Shown here piece by piece: positions 1 through 10,290 of a stretch of DNA of 64,000 nucleotides. The stretch spans positions 1 through 64,000 of the forward strand of contig NZ_JADKYP010000024.1 in assembly GCF_015354405.1 (NCBI RefSeq). The letters run 5' to 3'. The translations under genes and the position numbers were made by a program. This stretch comes from Nocardia sp. BSTN01. GTDB taxonomy: Bacteria; Actinomycetota; Actinomycetes; Mycobacteriales; Mycobacteriaceae. Positions within the stretch are counted from its first letter, which is position 1. Every line of letters starts with the position of its first letter. A model generated the notes under the pieces. It worked only from the letters and a program-made list of their open reading frames with translations, ran no database searches and was not told the origin of the DNA.

Positions 1-39
1 TGAGTGCGTTCGGAGGGATACTGCGATTGCTGTGCGGGG

Positions 40-1254
40 TCAGCGCGGGTGCGCGCGGACGACCACCGCGGAGTTGAAACCCCATCGGCCGCGGGCGAGG
101 ACCAGTCCGGCGTCGAGGTCGGCCGAGCGCGGTTCGCCGCGGACCAGGTCGATCCGGCATCCTTCGGCGAGTTCGGTGGTGGCCACGGTCGGCGGGATCA
201 CCGCGTCGCGCATGGCCAGCAGGCAGGTGACGATGTCGAGCGGGCCCGCACCGGAGAACAGCCGCCCGGTGAGCGGTTTCGTGGCGGTCACCGGGACCCC
301 GCCGGGACCGAAGACGGCGTCGAGGGCGGCCGCCTCGGCACGGTCGGCCTCGGGCACGCCGGCGGCATCGGCGAAGACCACATCGATGTCGTCGCTGCGC
401 AGTCCGGCATCGGCGAGCGCCAGCTCGATGGCCCGCTGCAGTCCCGGCGGGCGCGGTGAACCCGGCGGCGGATCGAAAGTCTGCGCGTATCCGGCGATTT
501 CGCCGTAACAGTCGGGCACGCCCCGGGCCTGGGCCGCCGCGGCGTCCTCGAGCACCAGCATGGCCCCGCCCTCGCCCGGCACGTTGCCCGCCGCCTGCGC
601 GTCGAACGGCAGATAGGCGCGCGCGGGATCGGTTGCGGTGCTGACGGTTCCGGCCGCGATATGCGAGACCCAGCCCCACGGGTCGAGCGCCGAATCGACG
701 CCACCGGTGACCACCAGGGGAGTGCCGCGCCGCACGGTGCGCCGGGCGTGCCCGACCGCGTCGAGGCCACCGGCCTGATCGGCGACCAGAGCGCTGCTCG
801 GTCCGCGCATACCGTGGCGGATCGAGATCTGGCCGGTGTTCACCGCGTAGAACCAGGCGAACGATTCGTACACGCTCACGTGCTCGGAGCCACGCGACCA
901 CAGTTTGTTGAATTCGCGATGGGTGAATTCGAAACCGCCGGAAGCGTTTCCGGTCACCACGCCCATGCCGTAGTCGGTGAGTGCGGTGGTGTCGACCTTC
1001 GCGTCGTCGAGAGCCCACTGCGCGGCCACCAGCGCCATCCGGGTGGAGACGTCGGTCTGCGGCAGCAGCCGGCTCGGCAAGTAGGTGCCGGCGTCGAACT
1101 CGGCGACCTGGCCGGCCAGCGTCGCGCCGAATCCGGTGGTGTCGAAGCGGGTCAGCGGTGCGATCGCGCCGCGACCGGCCAGCACCGCATCCCAGTAGTG
1201 GTCCAGGCCCAGCCCGTTGGGCGCCACCACGCCCATTCCCGTCACGACGCTCAT
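40..1254 (-). CDS. Type II PKS chain-length factor (ketosynthase beta)
   Basis: This 404-residue protein has the ketosynthase fold, but the active-site cysteine is replaced by glutamine (Q160, in the DQAGGLDA motif), the hallmark of chain-length factors. In aromatic polyketide synthases this subunit pairs with ketosynthase alpha and sets the chain length. Its ATG (1254-1252) overlaps the TGA of the ketosynthase alpha gene by 4 bp, so the two are translationally coupled. Length and motif are normal. The family call is secure; the product cannot be predicted because the rest of the cluster lies beyond base 1. Confidence 0.95.
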   Translation of the reverse strand: MSVVTGMGVVAPNGLGLDHYWDAVLAGRGAIAPLTRFDTTGFGATLAGQVAEFDAGTYLPSRLLPQTDVSTRMALVAAQWALDDAKVDTTALTDYGMGVVTGNASGGFEFTHREFNKLWSRGSEHVSVYESFAWFYAVNTGQISIRHGMRGPSSALVADQAGGLDAVGHARRTVRRGTPLVVTGGVDSALDPWGWVSHIAAGTVSTATDPARAYLPFDAQAAGNVPGEGGAMLVLEDAAAAQARGVPDCYGEIAGYAQTFDPPPGSPRPPGLQRAIELALADAGLRSDDIDVVFADAAGVPEADRAEAAALDAVFGPGGVPVTATKPLTGRLFSGAGPLDIVTCLLAMRDAVIPPTVATTELAEGCRIDLVRGEPRSADLDAGLVLARGRWGFNSAVVVRAHPR

Positions 1255-2519
1255 GCCGGCACCCCCTGCGGGCGGCGCAGCACCATGGCGCTCTGGAAGC
1301 CGCCGAATCCGCTGCCGACGCTCAGTACGGTGTCGATGCGGTGGTCGCGCGCGGTGAGCGGGACGTAGTCGAGATCGCATTCGGGATCCGGCTCGTGCAG
1401 ATTCGCCGTCGGCGGCACCACCTGGTGCTGCAGCGCGAGCAGGCAGGCCGCGATCTCCACCGAACCGATGGCGCCCAGCGAATGACCGACCATCGATTTG
1501 ATCGAGCTCATGGGGGTGCGGTAGGCGTGCTCGCCGAGACTGCGCTTCACCGCGGCGGTTTCGTGGCGATCGTTCTGGCGGGTGCCCGAGCCGTGCGCGT
1601 TGACGTAGTCGACGGCGGTGGGATCGACCCGCGATTCGTCGAGGGCCACCCGGATCGCCTCGGCCATCTCGCGTCCGTCGGCCTTGAGACCGGTCATGTG
1701 GTAGGCGTTGCAGCGGGTCGCGTAGCCGGTGATCTCGGCGTAGATGTGCGCGCCGCGGCGGCGGGCGCTCTCGTACTCCTCGAGTACGAACATCGCCGCG
1801 CCTTCGGCGAGGACGAAACCGTTGCGCGAGTTGTCGAACGGCCGCGAGGCGTGCTCGGCGTCGTCGTTGCGCGGCGTGGTCGCCTTGATCGCGTCGAAGC
1901 AGGCCACCACGATCGGCGTGATCGGGGTATCGGCGGCGCCGGCCAGCACCACGTCGGCGGAACCCTCGCGGATCAACTGCACCGCGTGCCCGACCGAGTC
2001 CAGTCCCGACGTACACCCGTTGGACACCATGGCCACGGGCCCCTCGGCGCCCACACTCCACGCCACCTCGGCCGGCATGACACTCGGCACCATGTAGTCG
2101 AACATGTAGGGCGAGACGTGTTTCTCGTCGACCACCCAGTCGCGGCCGGAGTCCGACAGCACCAGATATTCCTGTTCCAGGCTCGTCGCCGCGGCCACGG
2201 CACTGCCGAGGCTGACACCGATACGCTGCGGATCGAGCGTGTCGATGCCGAGACCGCTGTCGGCCACCGCTTCGCGGGCACACACCACCGCGAACTGTGC
2301 GGCGCGATCCATGCGGCGAATCTCTCTGGGCGACAACCCTTCCCGGGCCGCGTCGAAATCGGCCTCACCCGCCACCTGGGACCGGTAGGGGGAGGCGTCG
2401 AAGAAGCTGATCCGGCGGGTGGCGGTGCGCCCGTCCGACAGCAGCTTCCAGAATTCGTCCTTGCCGTTGCCGCCGGGCGCACGCACCCCGAGCCCGGTCA
2501 CGACGACGCGACGGTTCAT
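1251..2519 (-). CDS. Type II PKS ketosynthase alpha
   Basis: This 422-residue beta-ketoacyl synthase catalyses decarboxylative Claisen condensation of malonyl-ACP in an aromatic polyketide synthase. The catalytic set is visible: C169 in [11 protein letters not shown]309 in VNAHGSGT, K341, and H346 in GHSLGA. The ATG at 2519 is preceded by GGAGG with six bases of spacing. It is the first gene of a minus-strand operon with the chain-length factor, divergent from the acetyl-CoA carboxylase genes that would make its extender unit. The presence of both KS subunits separates it from a stand-alone FabF. Confidence 0.95.
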   Translation of the reverse strand: MNRRVVVTGLGVRAPGGNGKDEFWKLLSDGRTATRRISFFDASPYRSQVAGEADFDAAREGLSPREIRRMDRAAQFAVVCAREAVADSGLGIDTLDPQRIGVSLGSAVAAATSLEQEYLVLSDSGRDWVVDEKHVSPYMFDYMVPSVMPAEVAWSVGAEGPVAMVSNGCTSGLDSVGHAVQLIREGSADVVLAGAADTPITPIVVACFDAIKATTPRNDDAEHASRPFDNSRNGFVLAEGAAMFVLEEYESARRRGAHIYAEITGYATRCNAYHMTGLKADGREMAEAIRVALDESRVDPTAVDYVNAHGSGTRQNDRHETAAVKRSLGEHAYRTPMSSIKSMVGHSLGAIGSVEIAACLLALQHQVVPPTANLHEPDPECDLDYVPLTARDHRIDTVLSVGSGFGGFQSAMVLRRPQGVPA

Positions 2520-2731
2520 AACGAACCTCCGAATGCATTGGCGTACACAGCTGTTGTCCCTTCTCGCCGAAGAGTCCCGAAAGTCCCCGAGATCACGATC
2601 AGGGTGAAGCGGGCCGCTCTAGCCCCGCTCGAGCACCGCGATCGAGCTGTCCTCGAGGACGCGGCGCGAACCTGAGCACACCGGACGCTGCGGTCCGGCT
2701 GACCGTGGCCGATCGAGCACAGGAGACCCCC
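2520..2731. promoter_or_regulatory. Divergent control region between PKS and carboxylase operons
   Basis: About 210 bp separates the ketosynthase operon (minus) from the carboxylase operon (plus), so promoters for both must lie here or just inside. I see ribosome-binding sites at both ends but no convincing direct repeats of the kind SARP activators bind. The role as a shared control region is inferred from gene orientation. Confidence 0.4.
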
Positions 2732-4402
2732 GTGAAGACGCCGCCAAGCTCCCCCACCGCGGACTGGGTACTGTGCCCGGGCTGCCGGATTCCGCTGTAT
2801 CGCAAGCGTTTCGACCGCGACCTGGGCGTCTGCGGTGAATGCGGCCGGCACACCACCCTGTCGGCCGAGCAGCGCTTGCGCCAGCTGGCCGATGAGGGCC
2901 GGTTCGAGCCGCTGCCGATCGCCGGCACCGAGGACGACCCGCTGAACTTCCACGATGTCGTGCCGTATGCCGACCGGCTGGCCGGTGCGCGGGCGCGCAC
3001 CGGGCTGCGGGACGCGGTGGTGTGCGCGATCACGCGTATCGAGGGCGCCGCGGTCGTCGTCGTCGCCATGGACTTCCGCTTCCTCGGCGGCAGTCTGGGC
3101 ACCGCGGTCGGCGAGATGATCACGGTGGCGGCGGAATACGCTCTGGCCGAACGTATTCCGCTGCTGCTGGTCACCGCGTCGGGTGGTGCTCGCATGCAGG
3201 AGGGGCCGCTGTCGCTGATGCAGATGGCCAAGACCAGTGCCGCGCTCGAGCAGCTCGATCGCGCGGGCATCCTCACCGTCAGCCTGATCACCGATCCGAC
3301 CTACGGCGGTGTCGCCGCGTCGTTCGCGACGCTGACCGACGTGCTGATCGCCGAACCCGGCGCCCGGCTCGGCTTCGCCGGGCGCCGGGTCATCGAGCAG
3401 ACGATCCGCCAGGAACTGCCCCCGCGGTTCCAGACCGCGGAATTCCTGCTCGAGCACGGCCTCATCGATATGATCGTGCCCCGCTCGGGCCTGCGCGCCA
3501 CCCTGGGTTCGTTGCTGCGCGTCGCGGGTCCGGTCGACCCCACCGGCGAACCGGGTGCGGCGGCGGAGATCGTCACCGATCCGCATTCGCTGCCCGAGAC
3601 CGAGGCTTGGGAGCAGGTCCGCCGGGCGCGAGAGATCACCCGGCCCACCGCCTTGGACTACGTGGCCCTCGCATTCGACGGATTCCTCGAACTGCGCGGC
3701 GACCGCATCGGTGCCGACTGTTCCGCCGTCGTGGGCGGTCCGGCCTGGCTCGGCGACCGGCCGGTGATGGTGATCGGCCAGCAGAAGGGCCACGATCCCA
3801 AGGAGCTCATGGCCCGCAACTTCGGTATGCCCACGCCGCCGGGATATCGCAAGGCCGCCCGGCTCATGCGCCTGGCCGAAAAGCTCGGGTTGCCGGTCGT
3901 CACGCTCATCGACACCCCGGGCGCCTATCCGGGTGCGACCGCAGAGGAGCAGGGGCAGGCCGTGGCCATCGCCGAGAACATCCGGCTCATGTCGGCCTTG
4001 CGCGTTCCGGTGATCAGCGTGGTGATCGGCGAGGGCGGCAGCGGCGGCGCGCTGGCGCTCGCGGTCGCCAATCGCGTATTGATGCTGGCCGATTCGGTCT
4101 ACTCGGTGATCAGCCCCGAAGGATGCGCGGCCATCGTCTGGAACGATCCGAGCGCTTCGGCCGAAGCCGCTGCGGCACTGCACATCACCGCCCGCGAGCT
4201 GCTGCGGCTGGGCATCGTCGACGGTGTCCTGCCCGGCCACGACGGCGCCGCGGCGCCACGCGTGGCGGCCGAGCGGCTGCACCGCGCCCTGGCCGAGACG
4301 CTGCGGGCCTTGATCGGGCGCAGCGGCGAGGAGTTGGCGGCCGAGCGGCGCGCCCGATTCCGTCGCTTCGGTGTTCCGGTGGCTGCCCGCACGGCGGCGT
4401 GA
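2732..4402 (+). CDS. Fused acetyl-CoA carboxylase carboxyltransferase, beta-alpha (AccDA)
   Basis: The N-terminal half is the AccD beta subunit with a four-cysteine zinc ribbon (C15, C18, C34, C37); from about residue 290 on it is the AccA alpha subunit. Together they transfer carboxyl from carboxybiotin to acetyl-CoA, giving malonyl-CoA. Fused AccDA proteins are typical of aromatic polyketide clusters, whereas housekeeping actinobacterial carboxylases use separate long beta subunits. I chose GTG 2732 because AGGAG ends six bases upstream; an in-frame GTG at 2705 would add nine residues. A separate biotin carrier protein is needed and is not seen here. Confidence 0.9.
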   Translation: MKTPPSSPTADWVLCPGCRIPLYRKRFDRDLGVCGECGRHTTLSAEQRLRQLADEGRFEPLPIAGTEDDPLNFHDVVPYADRLAGARARTGLRDAVVCAITRIEGAAVVVVAMDFRFLGGSLGTAVGEMITVAAEYALAERIPLLLVTASGGARMQEGPLSLMQMAKTSAALEQLDRAGILTVSLITDPTYGGVAASFATLTDVLIAEPGARLGFAGRRVIEQTIRQELPPRFQTAEFLLEHGLIDMIVPRSGLRATLGSLLRVAGPVDPTGEPGAAAEIVTDPHSLPETEAWEQVRRAREITRPTALDYVALAFDGFLELRGDRIGADCSAVVGGPAWLGDRPVMVIGQQKGHDPKELMARNFGMPTPPGYRKAARLMRLAEKLGLPVVTLIDTPGAYPGATAEEQGQAVAIAENIRLMSALRVPVISVVIGEGGSGGALALAVANRVLMLADSVYSVISPEGCAAIVWNDPSASAEAAAALHITARELLRLGIVDGVLPGHDGAAAPRVAAERLHRALAETLRALIGRSGEELAAERRARFRRFGVPVAARTAA

Positions 4403-4412
4403 GGGAGGCACG

Positions 4413-5771
4413 ATGTTCGACAAGATTCTGATCGCCAACCGGGGTGAGATCGCGCTGCGGGTGGCCCGTACCTGCCGTGAGATGGGCGTGCCCACGGTGG
4501 CGGTCTATTCGTCGGCCGACCACGATTCGGCGGTCGTGGAATTCGCCGACGAGGCCGTGCGGATCGGTCCGGCCGCGGCCAAGCGCAGCTATCTCGATGC
4601 GGCCGCCGTCTTGACGGCCGCGGAGATCACCGGCGCCGACGCCATCCATCCCGGCTACGGATTCCTCTCGGAGTCACCGGATTTCGCCGATGCCTGCCGG
4701 GCCGCCGGGGTCACGCTGATCGGACCGCCCGCGGATGTCATGGCCGAGCTGGGTGACAAGCAGTCGGCCCGCACGCTGATGGCCAAAGCCGGACTGCCGC
4801 TGCTTCCGGGCAGTCTCGACGCGCTCGAATTCGACGAGGCGCAGGCTCTTGCGGACCGGATCGGGTACCCGGTGATCATCAAGGCCGTCGCCGGTGGCGG
4901 CGGGCGCGGGATGGCGGTGGTGCACGACGGCGCCGATTTCGCCCGGGCCTACCGGGACACCCGGGCCACGGCCCGCATGCTCTTCGGCGACAGCCGCGTG
5001 TATGTCGAAAGGTATCTCGACCGCGCCCGGCACGTGGAGGTCCAGGTGCTGTGCGACACCTTCGGCGCGGGTGTCCATCTCGGCGAACGGGATTGCTCGG
5101 TGCAGCGCAGGCACCAGAAGCTGGTGGAGGAGTCGCCGGCGCCGCGGCTACCGGATGGGCTGGCCGCCCGGATCGGCCGGTCCGCGGTCGACGGGGTCCT
5201 CGCCGCCGGCTACACCGGAGCCGGCACCGTCGAATTCCTGCTCGACTCGGCCGGCAACTACTACTTCATGGAAGTGAATTGCCGAATTCAGGTCGAACAT
5301 CCGGTCACCGAAATGGTCACCGGTATCGATCTGATCGCCGAGCAGATCCGGATCGCCACCGGCGAACCGCTGGCATGGACGCAGGATCGCATTCAGCCGA
5401 GGGGCGCCGCGATCGAATGCCGGATCAATGCCGAGAATCCGGCGGCCGGATTCGCGCCGACGCCTGCCGAAATTTCCGAATTCACCGCGCCCGGCGGTCC
5501 GTTCACCCGAGTCGACACGCATATCCGCGCGGGTTATTCGGTGCCGCCGAACTATGATTCGCTGCTCGCGAAGGTTATCGTGTGGGCGCCCGATCGCGAG
5601 GCCGCGATAGCGCGCATGAACCGGGCGCTGGACGAATTCCGGGTCGGTGGCGAAAGGTTGTGCACCACGCGCGAATTCCTGCTGGATGTCCTCGATCAAC
5701 CGAAATTCCGAGCCGGTACCCATACGACCGCTCTGGTGGAGGAAATGTTCGAGGGTACCGCCCCGGAATGA
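4413..5771 (+). CDS. accC: Biotin carboxylase (AccC subunit)
   Basis: This 452-residue ATP-grasp enzyme carboxylates biotin using bicarbonate and ATP. It shows the N-terminal ILIANRGEIA motif, the glycine-rich ATP loop (VAGGGGRGM) and the EVNCRIQVEH catalytic segment. The length matches free-standing AccC, so the biotin carrier domain is separate. The ATG is preceded by GGGAGG, ten bases after the AccDA stop, giving a two-gene malonyl-CoA operon. The PKS neighbourhood suggests dedicated supply for polyketide synthesis. Confidence 0.93.
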   Translation: MFDKILIANRGEIALRVARTCREMGVPTVAVYSSADHDSAVVEFADEAVRIGPAAAKRSYLDAAAVLTAAEITGADAIHPGYGFLSESPDFADACRAAGVTLIGPPADVMAELGDKQSARTLMAKAGLPLLPGSLDALEFDEAQALADRIGYPVIIKAVAGGGGRGMAVVHDGADFARAYRDTRATARMLFGDSRVYVERYLDRARHVEVQVLCDTFGAGVHLGERDCSVQRRHQKLVEESPAPRLPDGLAARIGRSAVDGVLAAGYTGAGTVEFLLDSAGNYYFMEVNCRIQVEHPVTEMVTGIDLIAEQIRIATGEPLAWTQDRIQPRGAAIECRINAENPAAGFAPTPAEISEFTAPGGPFTRVDTHIRAGYSVPPNYDSLLAKVIVWAPDREAAIARMNRALDEFRVGGERLCTTREFLLDVLDQPKFRAGTHTTALVEEMFEGTAPE

Positions 5772-5781
5772 GAATGCCGGA

Positions 5782-6645
5782 TCAGGCGGGCGTGGCCGAG
5801 CGTTCCGCGCCCGCCTGCCAGCCGATCAGATATCCGGCGTGGCGGCGTTCGAGCATCAGGGTCACCGATTCGTCGGAGGCGTTGAGGATGTCGCTGTGTA
5901 ATCGGCGCAATTTGACGCAGGGATCCAGGCCGAGCTCCCGCTGCAGCGAACGGGCGAATTCGTGGTAGGACTCGAGGGCGCGATGGCGACGGCCGGAACG
6001 GCACAGCGCGTACATGTAGTACGCCTGCAGTCGTTCGTGCAGGGGCTGCTCCGCGGTCAGTCGTGCCAGGTCGGGGCAGACTTCCCGGTAGCGGCCCAGC
6101 CGCAGCTGGGCTTCGATGCGCAGTTCGAGGTCGGTCAGCCGCACCTGTTCCAGATGCGACAACTCGGCCGACAAGGGCAGGCCGCATTCGACGTCCAGCA
6201 GCGCCGGACCGGTCCACAGCGCTTCGGCCGCGGTGAACAGATCCACCGCGCGCAGATCGTCACCGGCAGTCAACGCGCACCGGGCGGCATCGGTCATCGT
6301 GCGGTAGTCGCGCACATCGAGTACGCAGTCCTGGGCGTCGAACATATAACCCTTGCTCCAGGTGCGGAGATATCTGTCCGCGATTTCGCCCTGATCGACC
6401 TCCAGATAGTGCGCCATCTTCTTTCGTATTCCCAGGACATAGGTCTGCACGACCGTGATCGCGCTGCGAGGCGGATCGTCGTTCCACAGCTCTTCGATGA
6501 GTGTCGTGACCGGAACCACCGTCGAATGCCGAATCAACAACAATGCCAGCAATTGCCGTTGTTTCTGGGCGGTCGGCGTCGCATTGCGATTGTCGAGGGC
6601 GAGGGTCAAAGGGCCCAGAACGCGGGCGTACACAGGATTCGACAC
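5782..6645 (-). CDS. SARP-family transcriptional activator
   Basis: This 287-residue protein has an OmpR-type winged-helix DNA-binding domain (about residues 10-95) followed by a bacterial transcriptional activation domain (about 100-250), the small SARP architecture. Such proteins bind direct repeats near promoters and switch on antibiotic operons. It lies convergent to the carboxylase genes with only ten bases between stops. It is probably the pathway-specific activator of the PKS cluster, inferred from family and position. No extra ATPase or TPR domain is present. Confidence 0.9.
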   Translation of the reverse strand: MSNPVYARVLGPLTLALDNRNATPTAQKQRQLLALLLIRHSTVVPVTTLIEELWNDDPPRSAITVVQTYVLGIRKKMAHYLEVDQGEIADRYLRTWSKGYMFDAQDCVLDVRDYRTMTDAARCALTAGDDLRAVDLFTAAEALWTGPALLDVECGLPLSAELSHLEQVRLTDLELRIEAQLRLGRYREVCPDLARLTAEQPLHERLQAYYMYALCRSGRRHRALESYHEFARSLQRELGLDPCVKLRRLHSDILNASDESVTLMLERRHAGYLIGWQAGAERSATPA

Positions 6646-6899
6646 GTAGCGTCCCCTTGTAGCATGAATTGCTGTGCGGTGAGCGTGAATTCGTACGTCG
6701 CTGTAGTCCGTTTCAGAGTACCGAGGGCATTGTGGCGTGACCGTAAACCCACTGTGATCATACCGTTAACGCCGTACGGCCGTCTTGTTCTCACATATGT
6801 TTTCGCAGGTGAAGAATAATTTGGACGCTCGACTAGGTGATTGTGCGGCCGACCCCTCGCCGGAACCGGTTGCCGCCGAGCGCAATCCGGGCGGTACGG

Positions 6900-7603
6900 C
6901 GGACCGCCGGTGCCGTCAGGCTCCGGCGAGGGGCACGGCGAGGTGTGCGGCGACGGCGGCGCGGCGGCGGCCGGATAGTCGGTGGTGCCCTCGAAATAGT
7001 GACCGGTCCAGCTGGTGGCGAGTTGCTGCAGAGCTGCCATGTTCCCCAGTTTTGGTGTCCCGCACAGCAATTCGCCCAGCGGATCGCTCGAGGGCCCTTC
7101 GTCGTCGGTGTGTTCGCCGGTGGTGAGGCGCACGTCGAGGAAGCGGCGATGGAGATGTGCCCGCAGGACGGCGGTTCCGCTGCCGAAGTTGTTGCACAGC
7201 GCGGGTGGACCGGAGACGGTGAGGACGGGACGGTCGGTGGCGGCGAGGTCGGCGAGTGCGACACCGGTGTTGTCGCCGAGGTTCTGCAGGGTGCAGCCGT
7301 CGAGGTTCAGGAACGGCAGGCTGGGGATAAGACGAGATATCCTGCGGCCGACAGTGTTTCGGCGAGTGTGGCGACGTTGCCCTCCGCGCGGGCGAAGCCG
7401 TGTTGCAGCCGGACCAAGCCGCGCGGCGTGCCCGCGGGCCGATACCACGCGGCGTCCTGATGCAGGGTCGTCGCCGCGCAGGGCAGATCCACCGTGCCCG
7501 GCAGCGGCGGGCCCGCGGCGACGGGAGCGACTGCGGCAGCCGCGACACACGCGGCGGCGAGGACGGTCGGAATCGAAAGCTCGCAGCCTCGTCGCAACTC
7601 CAC
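6900..7603 (-). pseudogene. Decayed secreted alpha/beta-hydrolase
   Basis: Starting from a GTG at 7603, the reading frame gives a signal-peptide-like segment and a hydrolase N-terminus (LVRLQHGF, then AGYLVLSP). The frame then ends in a stop near 7307-7330. The adjacent minus frame continues the same kind of protein (SLPFLNLDGCTLQNLGDNTG), implying a one-base frameshift near 7330. Soon after, it jumps to a C-terminal part (PALCNNFGSGT, LRLTTGEHTD) with no G-x-S-x-G motif between, so the catalytic centre appears deleted. The downstream limit is approximate. A sequencing error could explain the frameshift but not the missing core. Confidence 0.6.
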
Positions 7604-8115
7604 AAGCACCCTCGCTGTCCCGGTGATGACGCCACCGGGACACCGATCAGTATTCGCCACCGAGACGCGTGGCGGAGGCGCTTCGGGCCGTTACCTGTCG
7701 GCGGGCGTGACGCGCCAGGTCTGCGGCAGTGGCACCGGTCGGAAAACCGCTGGCGGCCAAGGGGTTCGCAGCGTGACGGCGATAGATATGTGGTGCGGGT
7801 ATCCCTTGTCGCAAACTCGCCAAGTGGCAGACTCCTACTGGGTTGTCGTAAGGAATAGCGATATCGTCAACCTCAGGCCCGCCGGTAGCTGGGCGATCAC
7901 CGGCGTGGTGACATGTTGCCCAGACTTTCCAGCGGTGACGCGCCTGCGCTGGGTATTCGCCCCCGGAGGCTGACCCTGTGATCGGCGGCTGCTCGACCGG
8001 ATCCGACGGTGCCACAAGCCCGATTCGGTCGCCGGGCGTGTGCGGCCAGGGCGCCGCCGGCTCGTGATCGGCCCGCGCGAGCTTGATCGAATCGAAGTTC
8101 AAGCCCGCCCCGCGG
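7604..8115. other. Long intergenic stretch, no gene seen
   Basis: About 500 bases between the decayed hydrolase and the stress-protein promoter. Open frames here have no recognisable domain, no good ribosome-binding site and irregular codon use. I see no RNA gene or repeat in it. Confidence 0.5.
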
Positions 8116-8140
8116 GTTTCGCTGAAAGATTGCCGGGTAC
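8116..8140 (+). promoter_or_regulatory. SigB/SigF-like promoter
   Basis: GTTT (8116-8119), a 15-base spacer, and GGGTAC (8135-8140) match the consensus used by actinobacterial general-stress sigma factors of the SigB/SigF type. It lies about 105 bases upstream of the PRC-barrel gene on the same strand. Stress control is inferred from the motif. Confidence 0.55.
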
Positions 8141-8245
8141 CTGCCGACGTGTAGCCGAACATGCTGGGCTGCCGGGGGCGACAGCCGGTCACACCGGCGT
8201 ATCCCCGATGAATCCATCCCATCCGTACCGAGGAGGAGAGCAACC

Positions 8246-9055
8246 ATGACCGGACAGCTCGACACTCTGATGGACAGCACCGTGTACGACTCGCACGACG
8301 ACAAGATCGGCAAGGTCAAGAACATCTACGTCAACAACGAAACCGGTTCGCCGACCTGGGCATCGGTGTCCACGGGACTGTTCCGCCACGATTCGCTGGT
8401 GCCGCTGGTCGGGGCGCAGCACAATCCGCAGTCCGACGCGCTGCGGGTGAATGTGGACAAGGAAATGGTCAAATCCGCGCCCGCCGTCGAACAGGACGGG
8501 CACATCAGCCGGGAGGGCGAGGAACAGCTGTTCCGCCACTATCACGTCGACCCGAACCATTCCGGCTGGGACGCCTACGGCCGTGCGATGCGCGACGGGC
8601 AGGGGACCGCGCGACCCGATGCCGCCCCGACTGGACGCCACGCCGCCACCGATCCCACCGGCGACCAGGGCCTGATCCGTTCCGAGGAACGCTTGAACGT
8701 CGATACGCGGCGTGAGGAGGTAGGCACCGCGCGCCTGCGCAAGTACGTCGTGACCGAGGATCAGACCGTGACGGTGCCCACCAGCCACGAAGAGGTCCGT
8801 GTGGAACGCGAACCGGTCACCGACGCCGGCGCGTACGGCCGGACCTCTCTGGGCGACGAGGAACAGGAAGTCACCCTGCACCGTGACCGGGTGACCGTGG
8901 ACAAGGAGACGGTGCCGGTCGAGCGGGTGCGCCTGGCTGTCGACGACGTCGAGGAACAGGAGACCGTCGGCGACACCGTGCGCAAGGAGCGCATCGACAC
9001 CGAGGGCACCGATCCGGGACGCTACGACGATCGCCGCTACCCGGACGAACGCTGA
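8246..9055 (+). CDS. PRC-barrel and DUF2382 domain protein
   Basis: This 269-residue acidic, soluble protein has an N-terminal PRC-barrel (about residues 8-85) and a C-terminal DUF2382 domain (about 150-265), the latter containing repeated charged segments such as EEVRVEREPV. Both domains are common in actinobacterial and cyanobacterial stress proteins of unknown biochemical role. The ATG is preceded by AGGAGGAGAG. It stands alone, behind a SigB/SigF-like promoter, which fits a general stress response. Confidence 0.88.
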   Translation: MTGQLDTLMDSTVYDSHDDKIGKVKNIYVNNETGSPTWASVSTGLFRHDSLVPLVGAQHNPQSDALRVNVDKEMVKSAPAVEQDGHISREGEEQLFRHYHVDPNHSGWDAYGRAMRDGQGTARPDAAPTGRHAATDPTGDQGLIRSEERLNVDTRREEVGTARLRKYVVTEDQTVTVPTSHEEVRVEREPVTDAGAYGRTSLGDEEQEVTLHRDRVTVDKETVPVERVRLAVDDVEEQETVGDTVRKERIDTEGTDPGRYDDRRYPDER

Positions 9056-9094
9056 CCACTGACGGTGTGCGCCGGGCCCGGACCGGGCCCGGCC

Positions 9095-10135
9095 CTATCG
9101 GGTTGCGCAGCCACAGGTTTCGCCGATCGCCAGGTGGGTCACGATCGGTTCCGGCGGGCCGGGTGGCTGCGTCTGATCCGAAGTCTCGTCCGAATCCAGG
9201 ACGCGGGACAGCGCCAGGCGTGCGATGACGTCGATCGGCTGCCGGACGGCGGTGAGTGTGACCGCCGCGTAGGTGTCGGACGTATCGGTGTCGTAGCCCA
9301 CCACGGAGAGGTCTCGGGGGACGAGCAACCCCGCGTCGGCGACGGCGCGCAGGGTCGCGGCGGCCTGCGCGTAGGTGCCGACCACCAGTCCGTCCGGGGC
9401 CGGGTTGCCGGCCAGATAGCGCCCGACGGCGTGATAGGCGCCGGCAGGGGTGAGATCGGTGGCGATCCGCCGCGCCCGCTCGGAGCCGACGACCGACCGA
9501 TATCCCTCGTATCGTTGCGCGACCGTCTCGCGGTCGCCGTGTGCCACTTCGCCGGCGGTGAAGCCGCCGACGAACACGACATCGCCGCGGCGATGGGTGT
9601 CGGTCAGATGCCGGGTAGCCGACGCGCCGGCCCGGATGTGGTCGGCGCCCACGACGTCGGGCTCGACCTCGTCACGGTTGTTGTGGACCCACACGATCGG
9701 GATGCGCGCGTGGCGGCACAGTTCGGCGGTGGCACGGCCGTTGGCGCCGCCCACCACGATGAGCCCCTCGATACCGGAATCGGTGAAGGCGGAGGCGAAT
9801 TCGATCTCGCGCTCCGGGTCGTAACCGGTATTGCCGATCAGGGTCAGATGGTCGCGTCGGCGTGCCTCGGCCTCGATGTGCCCGACCAGAGTGGCGAACA
9901 GTGGCATCCGCACATCCGGCACGAGCAGTCCGAGATGCCGCCACCGTCGCGGCCGGCGCAGCGCACGCGCGGCCCGATCCGGCCGATAGTTGAGCGCGTC
10001 CAACGCGGCCACCACCCGGGCGCGCGTCGACTCCGAGACCGGCCGCGGGCCGTCGTTGAGCACGTAACTGACCACAGCGGTGGAGGTGCCGGCCCGGCGG
10101 GCCACATCGGCGAGAGTCGCGCGTTTGACAGTCAC
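9095..10135 (-). CDS. LacI-family transcriptional regulator
   Basis: It has the N-terminal LacI helix-turn-helix (TLADVARRAGTSTAVVSYVLN, then the hinge to about residue 60) and a periplasmic-binding-protein-like sensor domain. I chose GTG 10135 because GGAG lies five bases upstream and the HTH starts right after; the open frame extends 20 codons further upstream without a better site. It is divergent from the arylsulfotransferase-family gene and the ABC importer, so it probably controls them in response to a small ligand, possibly a sulfur compound. Confidence 0.9.
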   Translation of the reverse strand: MTVKRATLADVARRAGTSTAVVSYVLNDGPRPVSESTRARVVAALDALNYRPDRAARALRRPRRWRHLGLLVPDVRMPLFATLVGHIEAEARRRDHLTLIGNTGYDPEREIEFASAFTDSGIEGLIVVGGANGRATAELCRHARIPIVWVHNNRDEVEPDVVGADHIRAGASATRHLTDTHRRGDVVFVGGFTAGEVAHGDRETVAQRYEGYRSVVGSERARRIATDLTPAGAYHAVGRYLAGNPAPDGLVVGTYAQAAATLRAVADAGLLVPRDLSVVGYDTDTSDTYAAVTLTAVRQPIDVIARLALSRVLDSDETSDQTQPPGPPEPIVTHLAIGETCGCATR

Positions 10136-10290
10136 ATTCGCTCCATCCTCAACGGTTCGCCCTCGCTCGGCCAGACTTGAAATCATCCGGATCATTACAG
10201 TCTCCGGACGGCTGATCTGCGGCGCAAATCGATTAGATTCGTAACATCGGCGACACGCCCGCTCAACCTGTGACTGATGGAGTGAACTGC
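10136..10290. promoter_or_regulatory. LacI/arylsulfotransferase divergent promoter region
   Basis: This 155-bp space between divergent genes holds two short palindromes, ATCCGGAT near 10185 and AATCGATT near 10228. Either could be a LacI-family operator, but both are short and I cannot choose between them. Confidence 0.35.

Noticed and set aside
981-2675. Long plus-strand open frame (564 codons) opposite the ketosynthase genes
   Set aside because: It is antisense to two clear genes, has histidine/arginine-rich low-complexity translation and no ribosome-binding site. It is a high-GC artefact.
2516-4495. Minus-strand open frame of 659 codons opposite AccDA
   Set aside because: Antisense to a well-supported gene; no domain is recognisable.
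7647-8243. Minus-strand frame of 198 codons in the intergenic region
   Set aside because: Irregular composition, overlaps the stress promoter, no domain or start signal.
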